A program made the position numbers and the translations under genes. Shown in pieces: positions 27,096 to 36,443 of a stretch of DNA of 60,808 nt. How positions within the stretch are numbered: the stretch's first letter is position 1; every line of letters starts with the position of its first letter. The notes beneath the pieces are model-generated. The model saw only the letters and a program-made list of their open reading frames with translations. It was not told the origin of the DNA and did not search any database. Source of the stretch: an uncultured Gammaproteobacteria bacterium (lineage in GTDB: Bacteria; Pseudomonadota; Gammaproteobacteria; Steroidobacterales; GCA-2729495); contig CAKZWQ010000034.1 of NCBI GenBank assembly GCA_937921935.1, positions 1-60,808 of the forward strand. Reading direction: 5' to 3'.

Positions 27096-30017
27096 ATGTC
27101 CAGACTGAATGGAATCGTCGGCCTTGGGGCGGCTTTGGCCGTTGCCGTGCCGGTTTTGTCATTGGTGCCTGTTGCCGGTTGGGCCCAGATCGAAGAGATC
27201 GTGGTCACGACCCGACGCCGTGAGGAGAGCTTGCAGGATGTCCCGATTGCCGTTACAGCAATTGGTGCCGAGCAGATTGAGCGGCAGAACATCAATAGCC
27301 TGCAGGATGTCGTCAACCTGGCCCCCAGTGTGCAGTTTGATAACTCCTTCGGGCCCGCGGACAACCGCATCACCATTCGCGGCTTGTCCAATACCCGTGG
27401 TCGGTCCAACGTGGCATTTTTGATCGATGGAATTGATGTAACCACCGAGAATCTTGTTACCGCAGGTTCCGGTCTGCTGGCCAATCGACGCCTCCTGAAT
27501 GACGTCGAGCGCATCGAGCTGGTCAAGGGCCCCCAGAGTGCCCTGTATGGTCGCGCAGCCTTCGCCGGCGCCATCGCTTACACCACCAAAGAACCCGGGC
27601 CCGAAGCGGCGGGCAAACTCGGCGTCGATTTTGCTGAAGACGGCCAGCAGCAGATCGACTTTTCCTACGAGACACCCGTTAAAGGTCTCGAGGACGTCCT
27701 GGGGATCAGGGCTTCCGGCGTGTGGTGGGATGAAGATGGCCGTTACGAGAACACGATTTCCGGTAATGATGTCGGCGGCTCCGACGGATTTGGCGGATCC
27801 CTGACAGCCGTGTTCACGCCAACCGACCGCATCAAGATCAAGGCGCGGGTGGAATATACCGATGAAGACTATGATCCGCCGGCGACGGTGCGTATCGGTG
27901 GCGGTCTGCCTGAAGAACTGGTGCCCACGGCTGACGGCAGCCAGGACAATACGTGGCCGGCTACAATTATCCCTCCCGGCGCGCCGGGTAATGAAACGGG
28001 GACACAGCCTATCCGCGTTACGCAGGACGATTTCGACACTAAAGGCAATCCAGGACCCGATGGCCTGCCTGACGTAGACCCCAGCGACTACACCTGTCGC
28101 AACAACAATAATAGATTCGCGCTCTATCCGGTGGAAGCGCTTGATGCGGACCTGGGCATAGGGCAGAGCTTCGGTAATTCAAGTCTCGGCCTTGCCGACT
28201 TTGGCCCGGGTATCTGTATACCCAAGAGTTTTGGTGACGGGGACGGACTCAAAGTCACGCAAAGTGAGGATCCGTTTACCGGCAATGATTACGACGGTAC
28301 GTCGCAGGATACTTTCCGGGCATCCCTGAGTGGTGAGTTTGACGCCGACTTCGGTACTTTCTCCATGAACATGGGCTGGACCGATTTCAACGCGCAGAGC
28401 ACCTACGATCAGGACTACCAGGCTGGCGGTCGGCCCGACCCCATCTATGCCATGCAACAGGCCCGCGGGGAAACTGACACCGACCAGTTCAACGGTGAGA
28501 TTCGTTTTGCCTCAAACTTCGATGGCCCGGTGCAGGCGACTGTAGGGTTGGCCTATTGGGAGGAAACTCGCAAGTTGCAGGACCAGAACTTTATTATCTT
28601 CTGTGCCCCGGTAGAAAAAGTCGGGGGTAAGTATGGCGTGCCCACCTCCGGGCCTAACCAGCAGGCGATCTGTGACGGTACCAATGGCACCGTCACGACG
28701 GCCCAGGACTACGCCCGTCTGTTGCCGCTGTCCGGATTTAATACGCCGTCTGGTCTGCCCGATCCGTATTTCAATCCCACCGAATGGAAGGCGGACACGG
28801 AGTCCTGGTCAACCTATGTTCAGATTGAGTGGGAACTGGCTGAACAGTGGAAAATGACCTTTGAGACCCGCTACCTGAACGAAGACTTCAACTTGTTCAA
28901 GCCCTCGAAAAGTTCCTGTACGAGTTCATTCTTCTCGCCGGGCGGCCTGTCGCCTGCAACGGGTGAAGACAATCTAGCTGCCGATCCGTCCCGCAACGAC
29001 GTGGTTTGTGAGTCCGAACAGGTGCTGAATCCTAATATCTTTAACTCGCCCATCAGCCCTCCCGGCTCCGATTGGCAATACAACGATGGCAGCGAGTCTT
29101 CCAGCTTCAGTACGCCGAAAGTTACCCTGGAATGGACGCCGACGGACGACTCGCTGCTTTACTTCTTCTACGCTCAGGCGCAGAAGCCAGGCGGTATCAA
29201 CCAGCTGGTTGCTGGTGGCTTTTCCGAGGATGTCGCTGATGCTCGCTTTGACTCCGAGAAGCTGAAGGCCTGGGAGATTGGTAGCAAGTCGTCCTGGGAG
29301 CTCGCGGGTTTCGTGCAGACAAATGCCTCCTTCTTTTTCCAGGACTACACGGACAAGCAGGTGGCTACCCAGATTCTGGCCCCCAGTGGCGATCTGCAGC
29401 CGCGGATCCTGAATGCCGGTGGCGCCGAAGTCTGGGGTGTTGAGCTTGAGGTCACCTACCAGCCGGAGTTCCTGGAAGGCTTGGGCCTGTTTGCCGCCTA
29501 CACCTACCTCGATGCTGAGTACACGGAGTTCAACGTCAGCTCAGGTTCTCTGCAACGGGCTGCTGCCAACGGCTCCTGTAACGTAGTGGATGATGGCACG
29601 GGTAACAATACCTGCCTTTATAACTTCTCCGGCCGCAAGCTCGAGCGGACGCCGGAGAACGCAGTCGTTCTGACGGCCAACTTCACCCGCCAGTTCTTCA
29701 AGCAGGATTTCGACTGGTTCATTGATACCAATGCCATCTGGCAGGACGAGCGCTTCGCGTCTGAAGATAATGCCGTCATCTTCGATGACTACTGGCTGGT
29801 TGATACCCGTCTGGGCCTGACCAGCGAGCAGTGGGAAGTCATTGGCTACGTTGACAATGTGTTTGACGATGACACGGTCCTCACGGGTGGCACGGGCCCT
29901 GACTTCGCTCAGCAGGTAACAGAGTTGGGCTTCACAGCCGGTTTTGGTGTCTCCCACTGGTTCGCCAATTTGCCCACGCCTCGTACGGTAGGGGTGCGCG
30001 CCAGCTACCGCTTCTAG
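27096..30017 (+). CDS. TonB-dependent receptor 1
   Basis: A 973-aa outer-membrane receptor. A signal peptide ends near GWAQ (about residue 29). The N-terminal plug follows (EEIVVTTRRREESLQDVPIA, a TonB-box-like start, then VAFLIDGIDVTT and ELVKGPQSALYGR), then a 22-strand-type barrel ending in VRASYRF. It belongs to a large receptor type without a clear siderophore signature. Two other receptors in this window (48647 and 53420) are close paralogues. All three share cysteines in the barrel loops (YTCR, CAPV, VCESE), so disulfides on the outer face are likely. Ligand unknown. Confidence 0.9.
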   Translation: MSRLNGIVGLGAALAVAVPVLSLVPVAGWAQIEEIVVTTRRREESLQDVPIAVTAIGAEQIERQNINSLQDVVNLAPSVQFDNSFGPADNRITIRGLSNTRGRSNVAFLIDGIDVTTENLVTAGSGLLANRRLLNDVERIELVKGPQSALYGRAAFAGAIAYTTKEPGPEAAGKLGVDFAEDGQQQIDFSYETPVKGLEDVLGIRASGVWWDEDGRYENTISGNDVGGSDGFGGSLTAVFTPTDRIKIKARVEYTDEDYDPPATVRIGGGLPEELVPTADGSQDNTWPATIIPPGAPGNETGTQPIRVTQDDFDTKGNPGPDGLPDVDPSDYTCRNNNNRFALYPVEALDADLGIGQSFGNSSLGLADFGPGICIPKSFGDGDGLKVTQSEDPFTGNDYDGTSQDTFRASLSGEFDADFGTFSMNMGWTDFNAQSTYDQDYQAGGRPDPIYAMQQARGETDTDQFNGEIRFASNFDGPVQATVGLAYWEETRKLQDQNFIIFCAPVEKVGGKYGVPTSGPNQQAICDGTNGTVTTAQDYARLLPLSGFNTPSGLPDPYFNPTEWKADTESWSTYVQIEWELAEQWKMTFETRYLNEDFNLFKPSKSSCTSSFFSPGGLSPATGEDNLAADPSRNDVVCESEQVLNPNIFNSPISPPGSDWQYNDGSESSSFSTPKVTLEWTPTDDSLLYFFYAQAQKPGGINQLVAGGFSEDVADARFDSEKLKAWEIGSKSSWELAGFVQTNASFFFQDYTDKQVATQILAPSGDLQPRILNAGGAEVWGVELEVTYQPEFLEGLGLFAAYTYLDAEYTEFNVSSGSLQRAAANGSCNVVDDGTGNNTCLYNFSGRKLERTPENAVVLTANFTRQFFKQDFDWFIDTNAIWQDERFASEDNAVIFDDYWLVDTRLGLTSEQWEVIGYVDNVFDDDTVLTGGTGPDFAQQVTELGFTAGFGVSHWFANLPTPRTVGVRASYRF

Positions 30018-30042
30018 GCCTCAAGCCGATACTGCATACAAG

Positions 30043-30075
30043 CCCTGTCCGGCGCTGCCGGGCAGGGTTTTTTTT
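30043..30075 (+). terminator. Terminator after receptor 1
   Basis: An 11-bp stem (30043-30053 with 30057-30067, one G-T pair), a 3-base loop and eight T. A textbook rho-independent terminator. Confidence 0.88.
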
Positions 30076-30292
30076 ATTCCGTTGCAGTCGTTTGCGCCGA
30101 ATTTCAGAGTCCCGGGTTAGCAGCAATACGTACAACCCGCAGCCCGAACCGGGGTATGGGCGTATTTAAGCAACGCACCTTGCTGCGTATGGTCCTGACC
30201 TGTCGCAGATCGGCAACGGTGGCGCCCCAGGTGCGCAAGCACAGGGGCGGTACGCCTGGACCGATTGGGTTCAGATCTAAAGGGAGTACGTA

Positions 30293-30943
30293 ATGCAGAA
30301 AATTTTCTTGACCGCTCTGGCCCTGTGCCTGCTGGCGGGTGACGTGATGGCGCAACAGTATCGGCAGGCTGGCGACTGGATCGCCCGCGGTGGTCTGGGT
30401 GTGGTTTCACCGGACGGTGACGGCGCCACTGTGGCCCCCGGTACCGATCTCGATGTTGATGATGGCTACGCGATCACGCTGACCGCCGCCTACATGGTGA
30501 CCGACCATATCGCTATTGAATTGCTGGCCTCAACGCCTTTCAATCATGACATCGATCTGGATGGTGCCGGCACGGTTGGCGAGACTGACCAGCTGCCGCC
30601 GACCCTGTCCTTGCAGTATCACTTCGGCCCCTTCGGTCGTGCGCAGCCTTATGTGGGTGCCGGCGTGAACTACACGATCTTCTTCAATGAGAATACGAAG
30701 GGCGCCCTGGATGGGGCCACCCTGAATCTCGATGATTCCATTGGTCTTGCCGGGCAGATTGGCCTGGACTGGCATTTCAGTAATAACTGGTTGGCCAATA
30801 TCGACCTTCGCTATATTTCTATCGAAACGGATGCGGAACTTGGCGGTCAGGACATCGGCGGTGCAGGCGTGGGTAAGCTCAAGATCGACGATGTAGAGAT
30901 TGACCCCTGGGTTGCCTCGATCAACGTCGGCTACAACTTCTAA
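30293..30943 (+). CDS. ompW: OmpW family outer-membrane protein
   Basis: A 216-aa exported protein. The signal peptide ends at VMAQ (about residue 21). The barrel has the OmpW features: WIARGGLGVVSPDG near the N-terminus, TAAYMVTDHIAIELLASTPF, LQYHFGPFGRAQPYVGAGVNYT, WLANIDLRYI and a C-terminal VGYNF. OmpW forms a narrow 8-stranded barrel for small hydrophobic molecules. A terminator separates it from receptor 1. A long inverted repeat lies between it and ccoN. Confidence 0.9.
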   Translation: MQKIFLTALALCLLAGDVMAQQYRQAGDWIARGGLGVVSPDGDGATVAPGTDLDVDDGYAITLTAAYMVTDHIAIELLASTPFNHDIDLDGAGTVGETDQLPPTLSLQYHFGPFGRAQPYVGAGVNYTIFFNENTKGALDGATLNLDDSIGLAGQIGLDWHFSNNWLANIDLRYISIETDAELGGQDIGGAGVGKLKIDDVEIDPWVASINVGYNF

Positions 30944-30965
30944 GTAGCTCTTGCTGATACTCGCG

Positions 30966-30995
30966 GCCACGTCGCTCCTGTTGGGGCGACGTGGC
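30966..30995. repeat. 13-bp stem-loop between ompW and ccoN
   Basis: GCCACGTCGC (30966-30975) and GCGACGTGGC (30986-30995) are exact inverted repeats. Three more inner pairs, one of them G-T, leave a TGTT loop. A T-run occurs only about 17 bases later, so it is not a standard terminator. It may stabilise the ompW 3' end or be an operator for the cco operon. Confidence 0.6.
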
Positions 30996-31064
30996 TGGCG
31001 GGTGCTAGACTTGTTTTTCTGATCCATCGCATGACGGCAATTTGAAATCACGGGGTGTTTATTG

Positions 31065-32483
31065 ATGGCTGATTCGAAATCCTATAACGACGGTGTGGTC
31101 CGGCAGTTCGCCATCATGACCGTGGTGTGGGGGATCGTCGGCATGGCGGTAGGCGTGCTGATTGCGGCGCAACTGCTCTGGCCGGCGCTGAACTTCGATG
31201 TGCCGTGGCTTAGCTTCGGTCGCATCCGTCCGCTGCATACCAATGCCGTGATTTTCGCCTTCGGCGGCAGCGCATTGATCGGGACCTCAATGTATGTGGT
31301 GCAGCGCACCTGTCACGTGCGTCTGTTTGCCGGGCCCTTAGCGTCATTTACTTTCTGGGGCTGGCAACTGGTGATTCTGCTGGCAGCCATCACGCTGCCG
31401 CTGGGGCTGACCCAGGGTAAGGAATACGCAGAACTGATCTGGCCCATTGATTTGTTGATTACGGTGGTATGGGTGGCCTATGGCATCGTGTACTTCGGCA
31501 CTATTGCCACCCGGCGCGTCAAACACATCTACGTCGCAAACTGGTTCTACGCCGCGTTTATTATCACGGTGGCATTGCTGCACATCGTGAATTCCCTTGC
31601 CATTCCTGTTGGCCTGCTGCAGTCCTATTCCATCTATGCGGGCGTTGTGGATGGCATGGTGCAGTGGTGGTATGGCCACAATGCCGTGGGCTTTTTCCTC
31701 ACTGCCGGCTTCCTGGGCATGATGTATTACTTCGTGCCCAAGCAGGCTGGTCGCCCCGTTTACTCCTATCGACTATCCGTGGTGCATTTCTGGGCCCTGA
31801 TCTCCATCTATATGTGGGCCGGCCCGCATCATTTGCATTACACGACTTTGCCTGACTGGGCCCAGTCCCTGGGTATGGTGTTCTCGCTGCTGCTGCTGGC
31901 GCCCTCCTGGGGTGGCATGATCAACGGCATCATGACCCTGTCCGGTGCCTGGCATAAGCTGCGCACCGATCCGATTCTGAAGTTCATGATCGTGTCCCTG
32001 TCTTTCTACGGTATGTCCACCTTCGAAGGGCCCATGATGTCCATTAAGACGGTCAATGCCTTGTCCCACTACACGGACTGGACCATCGGTCATGTGCACT
32101 CCGGCGCATTGGGCTGGGTAGCGATGATTACCATGGGCTGCCTCTATAACCTGATTCCGCGACTCTACGGGCGCGAGCAGATGTATAGCGTCAAGCTCAT
32201 TGATGTACATTTCTGGACCTCGACCATCGGCGTGGTTCTGTACATCGCGTCCATGTGGATTGCCGGCGTCATGCAGGGATTGATGTGGCGCGCGGTGAAT
32301 AACGACGGCACGCTGACTTACTCCTTCATTGAAAGTCTGCAGGCCACGTATCCCTATTACGCCGTCCGCCTGCTGGGTGGTGCTTTGTTCCTGGTGGGAA
32401 CTTGCATCATGGCTTACAACGTCTGGAAGACGATCAGCACAGGCGAGCGCAGTGCGCTGCAGCCAGTCGCAGAACCGGCATGA
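31065..32483 (+). CDS. ccoN: cbb3-type cytochrome c oxidase subunit I
   Basis: A 472-aa membrane protein, the catalytic subunit of the high-affinity oxidase. About 12 helices carry the conserved histidines: [13 protein letters not shown] (low-spin heme), [20 protein letters not shown] (copper site) and GPHHLHYT. The [12 protein letters not shown] segment near residue 345 binds the hemes. I use ATG 31065; a TTG codon precedes it. No classical FNR/Anr box (TTGAT-N4-ATCAA) was found upstream. It opens the ccoNOQP operon. Confidence 0.96.
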   Translation: MADSKSYNDGVVRQFAIMTVVWGIVGMAVGVLIAAQLLWPALNFDVPWLSFGRIRPLHTNAVIFAFGGSALIGTSMYVVQRTCHVRLFAGPLASFTFWGWQLVILLAAITLPLGLTQGKEYAELIWPIDLLITVVWVAYGIVYFGTIATRRVKHIYVANWFYAAFIITVALLHIVNSLAIPVGLLQSYSIYAGVVDGMVQWWYGHNAVGFFLTAGFLGMMYYFVPKQAGRPVYSYRLSVVHFWALISIYMWAGPHHLHYTTLPDWAQSLGMVFSLLLLAPSWGGMINGIMTLSGAWHKLRTDPILKFMIVSLSFYGMSTFEGPMMSIKTVNALSHYTDWTIGHVHSGALGWVAMITMGCLYNLIPRLYGREQMYSVKLIDVHFWTSTIGVVLYIASMWIAGVMQGLMWRAVNNDGTLTYSFIESLQATYPYYAVRLLGGALFLVGTCIMAYNVWKTISTGERSALQPVAEPA

Positions 32484-32493
32484 GGGGCCAGGC

Positions 32494-33102
32494 ATGATCA
32501 AGCACGACACAATCGAAAGAAAAGTTGGCCTGCTGGGTGTGCTCACCGCCCTGGCCGTGAGTATCGGCGGCCTGGCGGAGATCATTCCGCTGATGATGGA
32601 CCCGGTAGCGACGACGCCGACCCCCGGCATAGAGCCTTATCCCGCCCTGGAACTGGAAGGTCGGGATATCTACATCCGCGAAGGCTGTTACAACTGCCAC
32701 TCCCAGATGATCCGACCGTTCCGTGCTGAAACAGAACGCTACGGGCCTTATTCCCTGGCCGGAGAGACGGTTTACGACCATCCTTTCCAGTTTGGCTCCA
32801 AGCGCACTGGCCCTGATCTGGCTCGGGTAGGCGCTCGTTATACCGATGAATGGCATCGTGTTCACCTGCTGAATCCGCGGGACCTGGTGCCTGAGTCCAA
32901 CATGCCGGGGTTCCCCTGGCTGGCGGAGTCGCCCATTAATGCCGCGCGCACGCCGGACAAAATGCGTGCTTTGCAGACTATCGGGGTTCCCTACAGCGAT
33001 GAGCAAATTGCAGCGGCCCAGGCTGCAGTCGAGGGTGCTACCGAAATGGATGCCCTGATTGCCTACCTGCAGGGTCTGGGCACCGTGGTCCGGGGGCTTT
33101 AG
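32494..33102 (+). CDS. ccoO: cbb3 oxidase monoheme cytochrome c subunit
   Basis: A 202-aa protein with one N-terminal membrane helix (about residues 10-32) and a periplasmic cytochrome c domain. The heme motif is CYNCH (65-69), preceded by IYIREG and followed by SQMIRPF, which is the CcoO signature. The start ATG lies 10 bases after ccoN; longer in-frame extensions into ccoN are spurious. CcoO passes electrons to CcoN. Confidence 0.96.
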   Translation: MIKHDTIERKVGLLGVLTALAVSIGGLAEIIPLMMDPVATTPTPGIEPYPALELEGRDIYIREGCYNCHSQMIRPFRAETERYGPYSLAGETVYDHPFQFGSKRTGPDLARVGARYTDEWHRVHLLNPRDLVPESNMPGFPWLAESPINAARTPDKMRALQTIGVPYSDEQIAAAQAAVEGATEMDALIAYLQGLGTVVRGL

Positions 33103-33106
33103 CGCC

Positions 33107-33265
33107 ATGGATGCGGGTACCTGGCGAGGCGTGTTTACGATTCTGATGCTACTGCTGTTTGTGGCCATCTGTATCTGGACATTCAGCGCCAAACGCACAA
33201 AGGATTTTGAGGAAGCCTCGCAGCTGCCCCTCGAAGATGATGACAAGCCAACGGTCGGTCGCTAG
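33107..33265 (+). CDS. ccoQ: CcoQ small subunit
   Basis: A 52-aa protein, MDAGTWRGVFTILMLLLFVA then a hydrophilic tail (KRTKDFEEASQLPLEDDDK). One membrane helix and an acidic tail are characteristic of CcoQ, which stabilises the cbb3 complex. It starts 4 bases after ccoO and precedes ccoP. Confidence 0.92.
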   Translation: MDAGTWRGVFTILMLLLFVAICIWTFSAKRTKDFEEASQLPLEDDDKPTVGR

Positions 33266-33289
33266 GCACGCGCCTGACCAAGGGAGCAA

Positions 33290-34186
33290 ATGCAGATGAG
33301 TGCAGGGTGGAATGCTTTCGTTATTGGCCTGGTGCTGATCCAGGTCTTGGGTGCGCTGTGGCTGTTGATGAGCTTGACCAGCAATCCCCAGGACGAGGGG
33401 GAGGGTGATACCACGGGGCATACCTGGGACGGCGACCTGAAGGAATACAACAACCCGCTGCCGCGCTGGTGGTTGTACCTTTTCTGGTTGACCGCTATCT
33501 GGATGCTTGTCTATCTGGTCATCTACCCGGGTCTGGGAAACATCGCCGGCAGCCTTGGCTGGTCCCAGACGGGACAGTATGAAGAGGAAATAGCAGCGGC
33601 GGATGCCCGCTACGGTGACATCTTTGCCGCTTTCAACGACATGACGGTTGCCGACATGGCGGCTGAACCCGAGGCCGTTCGCCTGGGCCGCAATCTGTAC
33701 TTGAACAACTGTGCGACCTGCCACGGGTCGGATGCGCGCGGTGCGCGCGGCTTCCCGAACCTGAGTGACGGCATCTGGCAATACGGTGGCGACCCGGCCG
33801 TGATCGTGCAGACCATCACCAACGGACGCATCGGCGTTATGCCGGCTCTGGGTGCCGCACTGGGTGAGGGCGGTACGGATGAGGTGGTTGCCTACGTGCA
33901 AAGCCTTTCTGGCGCCGGATCAGCTGATCCCGCCGTGCTGGCCGCAGGCCAGCAGAAGTATGTGCAATTCTGTTCCGCCTGCCACGGAGCGACGGGGCAG
34001 GGCATGGCGGCACTGGGTGCACCGGACCTGAGCGATGATAGCTGGCTGCATGGTGGCAGCGCGGAAATTATCCGCGACATCATTATGAACGGCAGACAGA
34101 ACCAGATGCCGGCTCAGCGGGATTTGTTGAGCGAAGAACGTATTCGCGTGCTGGCTGCATACGTGCTGAGTCTCAACGCGGAGTAG
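33290..34186 (+). CDS. ccoP: cbb3 oxidase diheme cytochrome c subunit
   Basis: A 298-aa protein. Two membrane helices (about 8-28 and 60-82) are followed by two cytochrome c domains with CATCH (141-145) and CSACH (228-232). It is the entry point for electrons from soluble cytochromes. The PLPRWWLYLFWLT segment before the second helix is a CcoP hallmark. A second ATG two codons in is also possible. Confidence 0.96.
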   Translation: MQMSAGWNAFVIGLVLIQVLGALWLLMSLTSNPQDEGEGDTTGHTWDGDLKEYNNPLPRWWLYLFWLTAIWMLVYLVIYPGLGNIAGSLGWSQTGQYEEEIAAADARYGDIFAAFNDMTVADMAAEPEAVRLGRNLYLNNCATCHGSDARGARGFPNLSDGIWQYGGDPAVIVQTITNGRIGVMPALGAALGEGGTDEVVAYVQSLSGAGSADPAVLAAGQQKYVQFCSACHGATGQGMAALGAPDLSDDSWLHGGSAEIIRDIIMNGRQNQMPAQRDLLSEERIRVLAAYVLSLNAE

Positions 34187-34189
34187 GAG

Positions 34190-34510
34190 ATGGACGATAA
34201 CGGCGGAGCCGGGCGGCCGGAACCCGAACTGCGGGCCCAGCGACCCTGGAGCCGCCGCGCCCAGGCAATTGCTGCCGTTCTGTGGCCCTCTTTTCTCGCC
34301 GCTGCTTTCGCCACCATGCTGTTCTTTGCTTTCGTGGATCCGGGTGACATGGAGCACGCCATACGTCTGCCCCTGGAGCACACCCGAATGACGGGCTACG
34401 GCCTGGGCTTTTTCTTCTTTTGGATAATCACAGTCATATCAAGCGCGGTATCGGTCTACCTGTTGCGCACCGCGCACCGCAATTCCAGGAACGACAACGG
34501 GAAAGGATGA
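34190..34510 (+). CDS. Small membrane protein inside the cco operon
   Basis: A 106-aa protein with two predicted helices (about 27-48 and 68-92, with FLAAAFATMLFFAFVDPGDM and FFFFWIITVISSAVSVYLL). The N-terminus is polar and the C-terminus basic. It starts 3 bases after ccoP and ends 6 bases before ccoG, so it is surely in the operon. No named family is recognised. A role in oxidase assembly or stability is inferred from position only. Confidence 0.75.
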   Translation: MDDNGGAGRPEPELRAQRPWSRRAQAIAAVLWPSFLAAAFATMLFFAFVDPGDMEHAIRLPLEHTRMTGYGLGFFFFWIITVISSAVSVYLLRTAHRNSRNDNGKG

Positions 34511-34516
34511 CCCGCC

Positions 34517-35899
34517 ATGGACGAGACGGCCACCCAGCCAGACTCGCTCTACATCAAGCATGAAACGATTCATGCCCGCGAAGTAAAAGGCAGATTCCAG
34601 AGCTTCCGCAAAGCGGGAATGTGGAGCCTGCTCGGTATCTACTATTTGGTGCCCTGGCTGTCCTGGGAAGGTCGTCAGGCCGTGCTGTTTGATCTGCCCG
34701 CCCGCAAGTTTTACATCTTCGGTGTGACACTCTGGCCCCAGGACTTCTACCTGCTGTCCTGGCTGTTGATCATGGCCGCGCTGCTGCTGTTTTTGTCGAC
34801 TTCCGTCGCCGGGCGGGTCTGGTGTGGGTTTGCGTGCCCGCAAACCGTCTGGACCGAGGCCTTCGTCTGGTTGCAACGGATTACCGAAGGCAATTTCTCC
34901 CAGCGGCGCAAACTGGATAAGGCCCCCTGGACTGCAGAGAAGCTTGTGCGCAAGGGTGCCAAGCGCTTGTTGTGGTTCATCTTTGCCCTGTGGACCGGTT
35001 TGACCTTCGTGGGCTACTTTTCCCCTATTCAGGATCTGGGTCTGCGCGCTGCCAGCTTTAGCCTGGGGTCTTGGGAAGTATTCTGGATCGGCTTTTACAG
35101 CCTGGCGACCTATGGCAACGCGGGTCATTTGCGTGAGCAAGTCTGTAAGTACATGTGCCCTTATGCGCGCTTTCAGAGCGCCATGTTCGATCGCAATACC
35201 CTGATCGTTTCCTATGACGAAGCGCGCGGCGAGCCGCGGGGGAGTCGGCGGCGCAATGCGAATACGGCTGAGCTGGGTCTGGGCGACTGCATCGACTGCA
35301 ATATCTGTGTGCAGGTCTGTCCCACCGGTATCGATATTCGCGAAGGCCTGCAGTACGAGTGCATTACCTGTGCTGCCTGTATCGATGGTTGCGACTCGGT
35401 GATGGACCGCATGGGTTATGCGCGTGGTCTGATTCGCTACACCACCCAGAATGCCCTGGACGGCGAGCCCAGCCGGGTATTTCGCCCGCGTACGCTGATT
35501 TATTGCAGCCTGCTGGCCCTGCTCGCCGCCGGTTTTGTGTTTGCCCTGGTGAATCGCTCCCCGTTGACCCTGGATGTCATCCGCGATCGCAATGCGATTT
35601 ACCGTATGACGCCCGCCGGCGAAATTGAGACCGTGTATACCCTCAAGTTATTGAACAAGTCGACGAGTAGCCAGCTGGTGACGCTGACGGTCGAAGGCCT
35701 GCCTGGCATCAGTCTGGAAACGGACCCGCCCGTGATTAATTTGCCCGCCGCTACCCTGGGCAGCGTGATCGCCCGCGTGCGGGTCTCTCCTGATGCGGCG
35801 GCACCCGGCGGGCATGATCTGACTTTCACTGCCCGCCAGGGCGGTGCGGTGCCCACCGAAATTTCGCGCCGTTCGCGCTTCATCATGCCCCTGGACTAG
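34517..35899 (+). CDS. ccoG: CcoG (FixG/RdxA) oxidase assembly protein
   Basis: A 460-aa protein with about five helices and two [4Fe-4S] cluster motifs: CIDCNICVQVCPTG and CITCAACIDGCDSV (about residues 258-295). Another conserved CGFACPQTVW lies near residue 100. A C-terminal Ig-like domain (about 360-460) follows. CcoG is thought to reduce copper for insertion into the cbb3 oxidase. The next gene, ccoH, starts 10 bases after its stop. Confidence 0.95.
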   Translation: MDETATQPDSLYIKHETIHAREVKGRFQSFRKAGMWSLLGIYYLVPWLSWEGRQAVLFDLPARKFYIFGVTLWPQDFYLLSWLLIMAALLLFLSTSVAGRVWCGFACPQTVWTEAFVWLQRITEGNFSQRRKLDKAPWTAEKLVRKGAKRLLWFIFALWTGLTFVGYFSPIQDLGLRAASFSLGSWEVFWIGFYSLATYGNAGHLREQVCKYMCPYARFQSAMFDRNTLIVSYDEARGEPRGSRRRNANTAELGLGDCIDCNICVQVCPTGIDIREGLQYECITCAACIDGCDSVMDRMGYARGLIRYTTQNALDGEPSRVFRPRTLIYCSLLALLAAGFVFALVNRSPLTLDVIRDRNAIYRMTPAGEIETVYTLKLLNKSTSSQLVTLTVEGLPGISLETDPPVINLPAATLGSVIARVRVSPDAAAPGGHDLTFTARQGGAVPTEISRRSRFIMPLD

Positions 35900-35909
35900 A
35901 GTCAGGGCT

Positions 35910-36443
35910 ATGACTAAGGCAATGCAGACTGATCGTCGCCCCTGGTACCGCCATTACTGGGTCTGGTTGCTCATGATCCCGCCCGCAGCGGCCGTGGTCG
36001 GCGGGGTGACGACGGCCTGGCTGGCCGGTGGCCCGCCGGCCCTTGTGGTGGATGATTACGGTGAAATCGGTATGGCCACCGAACAGCGCCGCACGCGTGA
36101 CTGGCGGGCTGCCGAGCTTGGCCTGAGCGCGGAGTTGCAGTTCAGCACGAGTCAGTCGGGTCAGCCCCAGGCTCTGTTGCTTCAGCTGGTTGCGCCGGAT
36201 GACTGGCTGGCGCCGGACACGCTGCAGCTTGAGCTGATTCATCCCACCCGGGAGGAACTGGACCAGGCTCTGTCCCTGAGCCGAACCAGTGAGGGTTATA
36301 TGGGGCAGGCCGCGCCGGTAGTCGGGCGCCGCTATGTCCAGCTCGGTGATGGCAAGCAGGAATGGCGGCTGGTGGGCGAACGCTCGGCCCGGTCCGATCG
36401 CGTCAGTCTGCAACCGGGGCCCGGCGCCCGATCGCCGCCATGA
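35910..36443 (+). CDS. ccoH: CcoH (FixH) oxidase assembly protein
   Basis: A 177-aa protein with one N-terminal membrane helix and a periplasmic domain. The start RPWYRHYWVWLLMIPPAAAV is typical of FixH, as is VDDYGEIG further on. I chose ATG 35910 because it gives this start; longer forms run into ccoG. It helps stabilise the cbb3 complex. The stop overlaps the start of ccoI (ATGA). Confidence 0.9.
   Translation: MTKAMQTDRRPWYRHYWVWLLMIPPAAAVVGGVTTAWLAGGPPALVVDDYGEIGMATEQRRTRDWRAAELGLSAELQFSTSQSGQPQALLLQLVAPDDWLAPDTLQLELIHPTREELDQALSLSRTSEGYMGQAAPVVGRRYVQLGDGKQEWRLVGERSARSDRVSLQPGPGARSPP

Noticed and set aside
31000..31064. FNR/Anr box before ccoN
   Set aside because: TTGAAATCA is present, but the second half-site of TTGAT-N4-ATCAA is absent.
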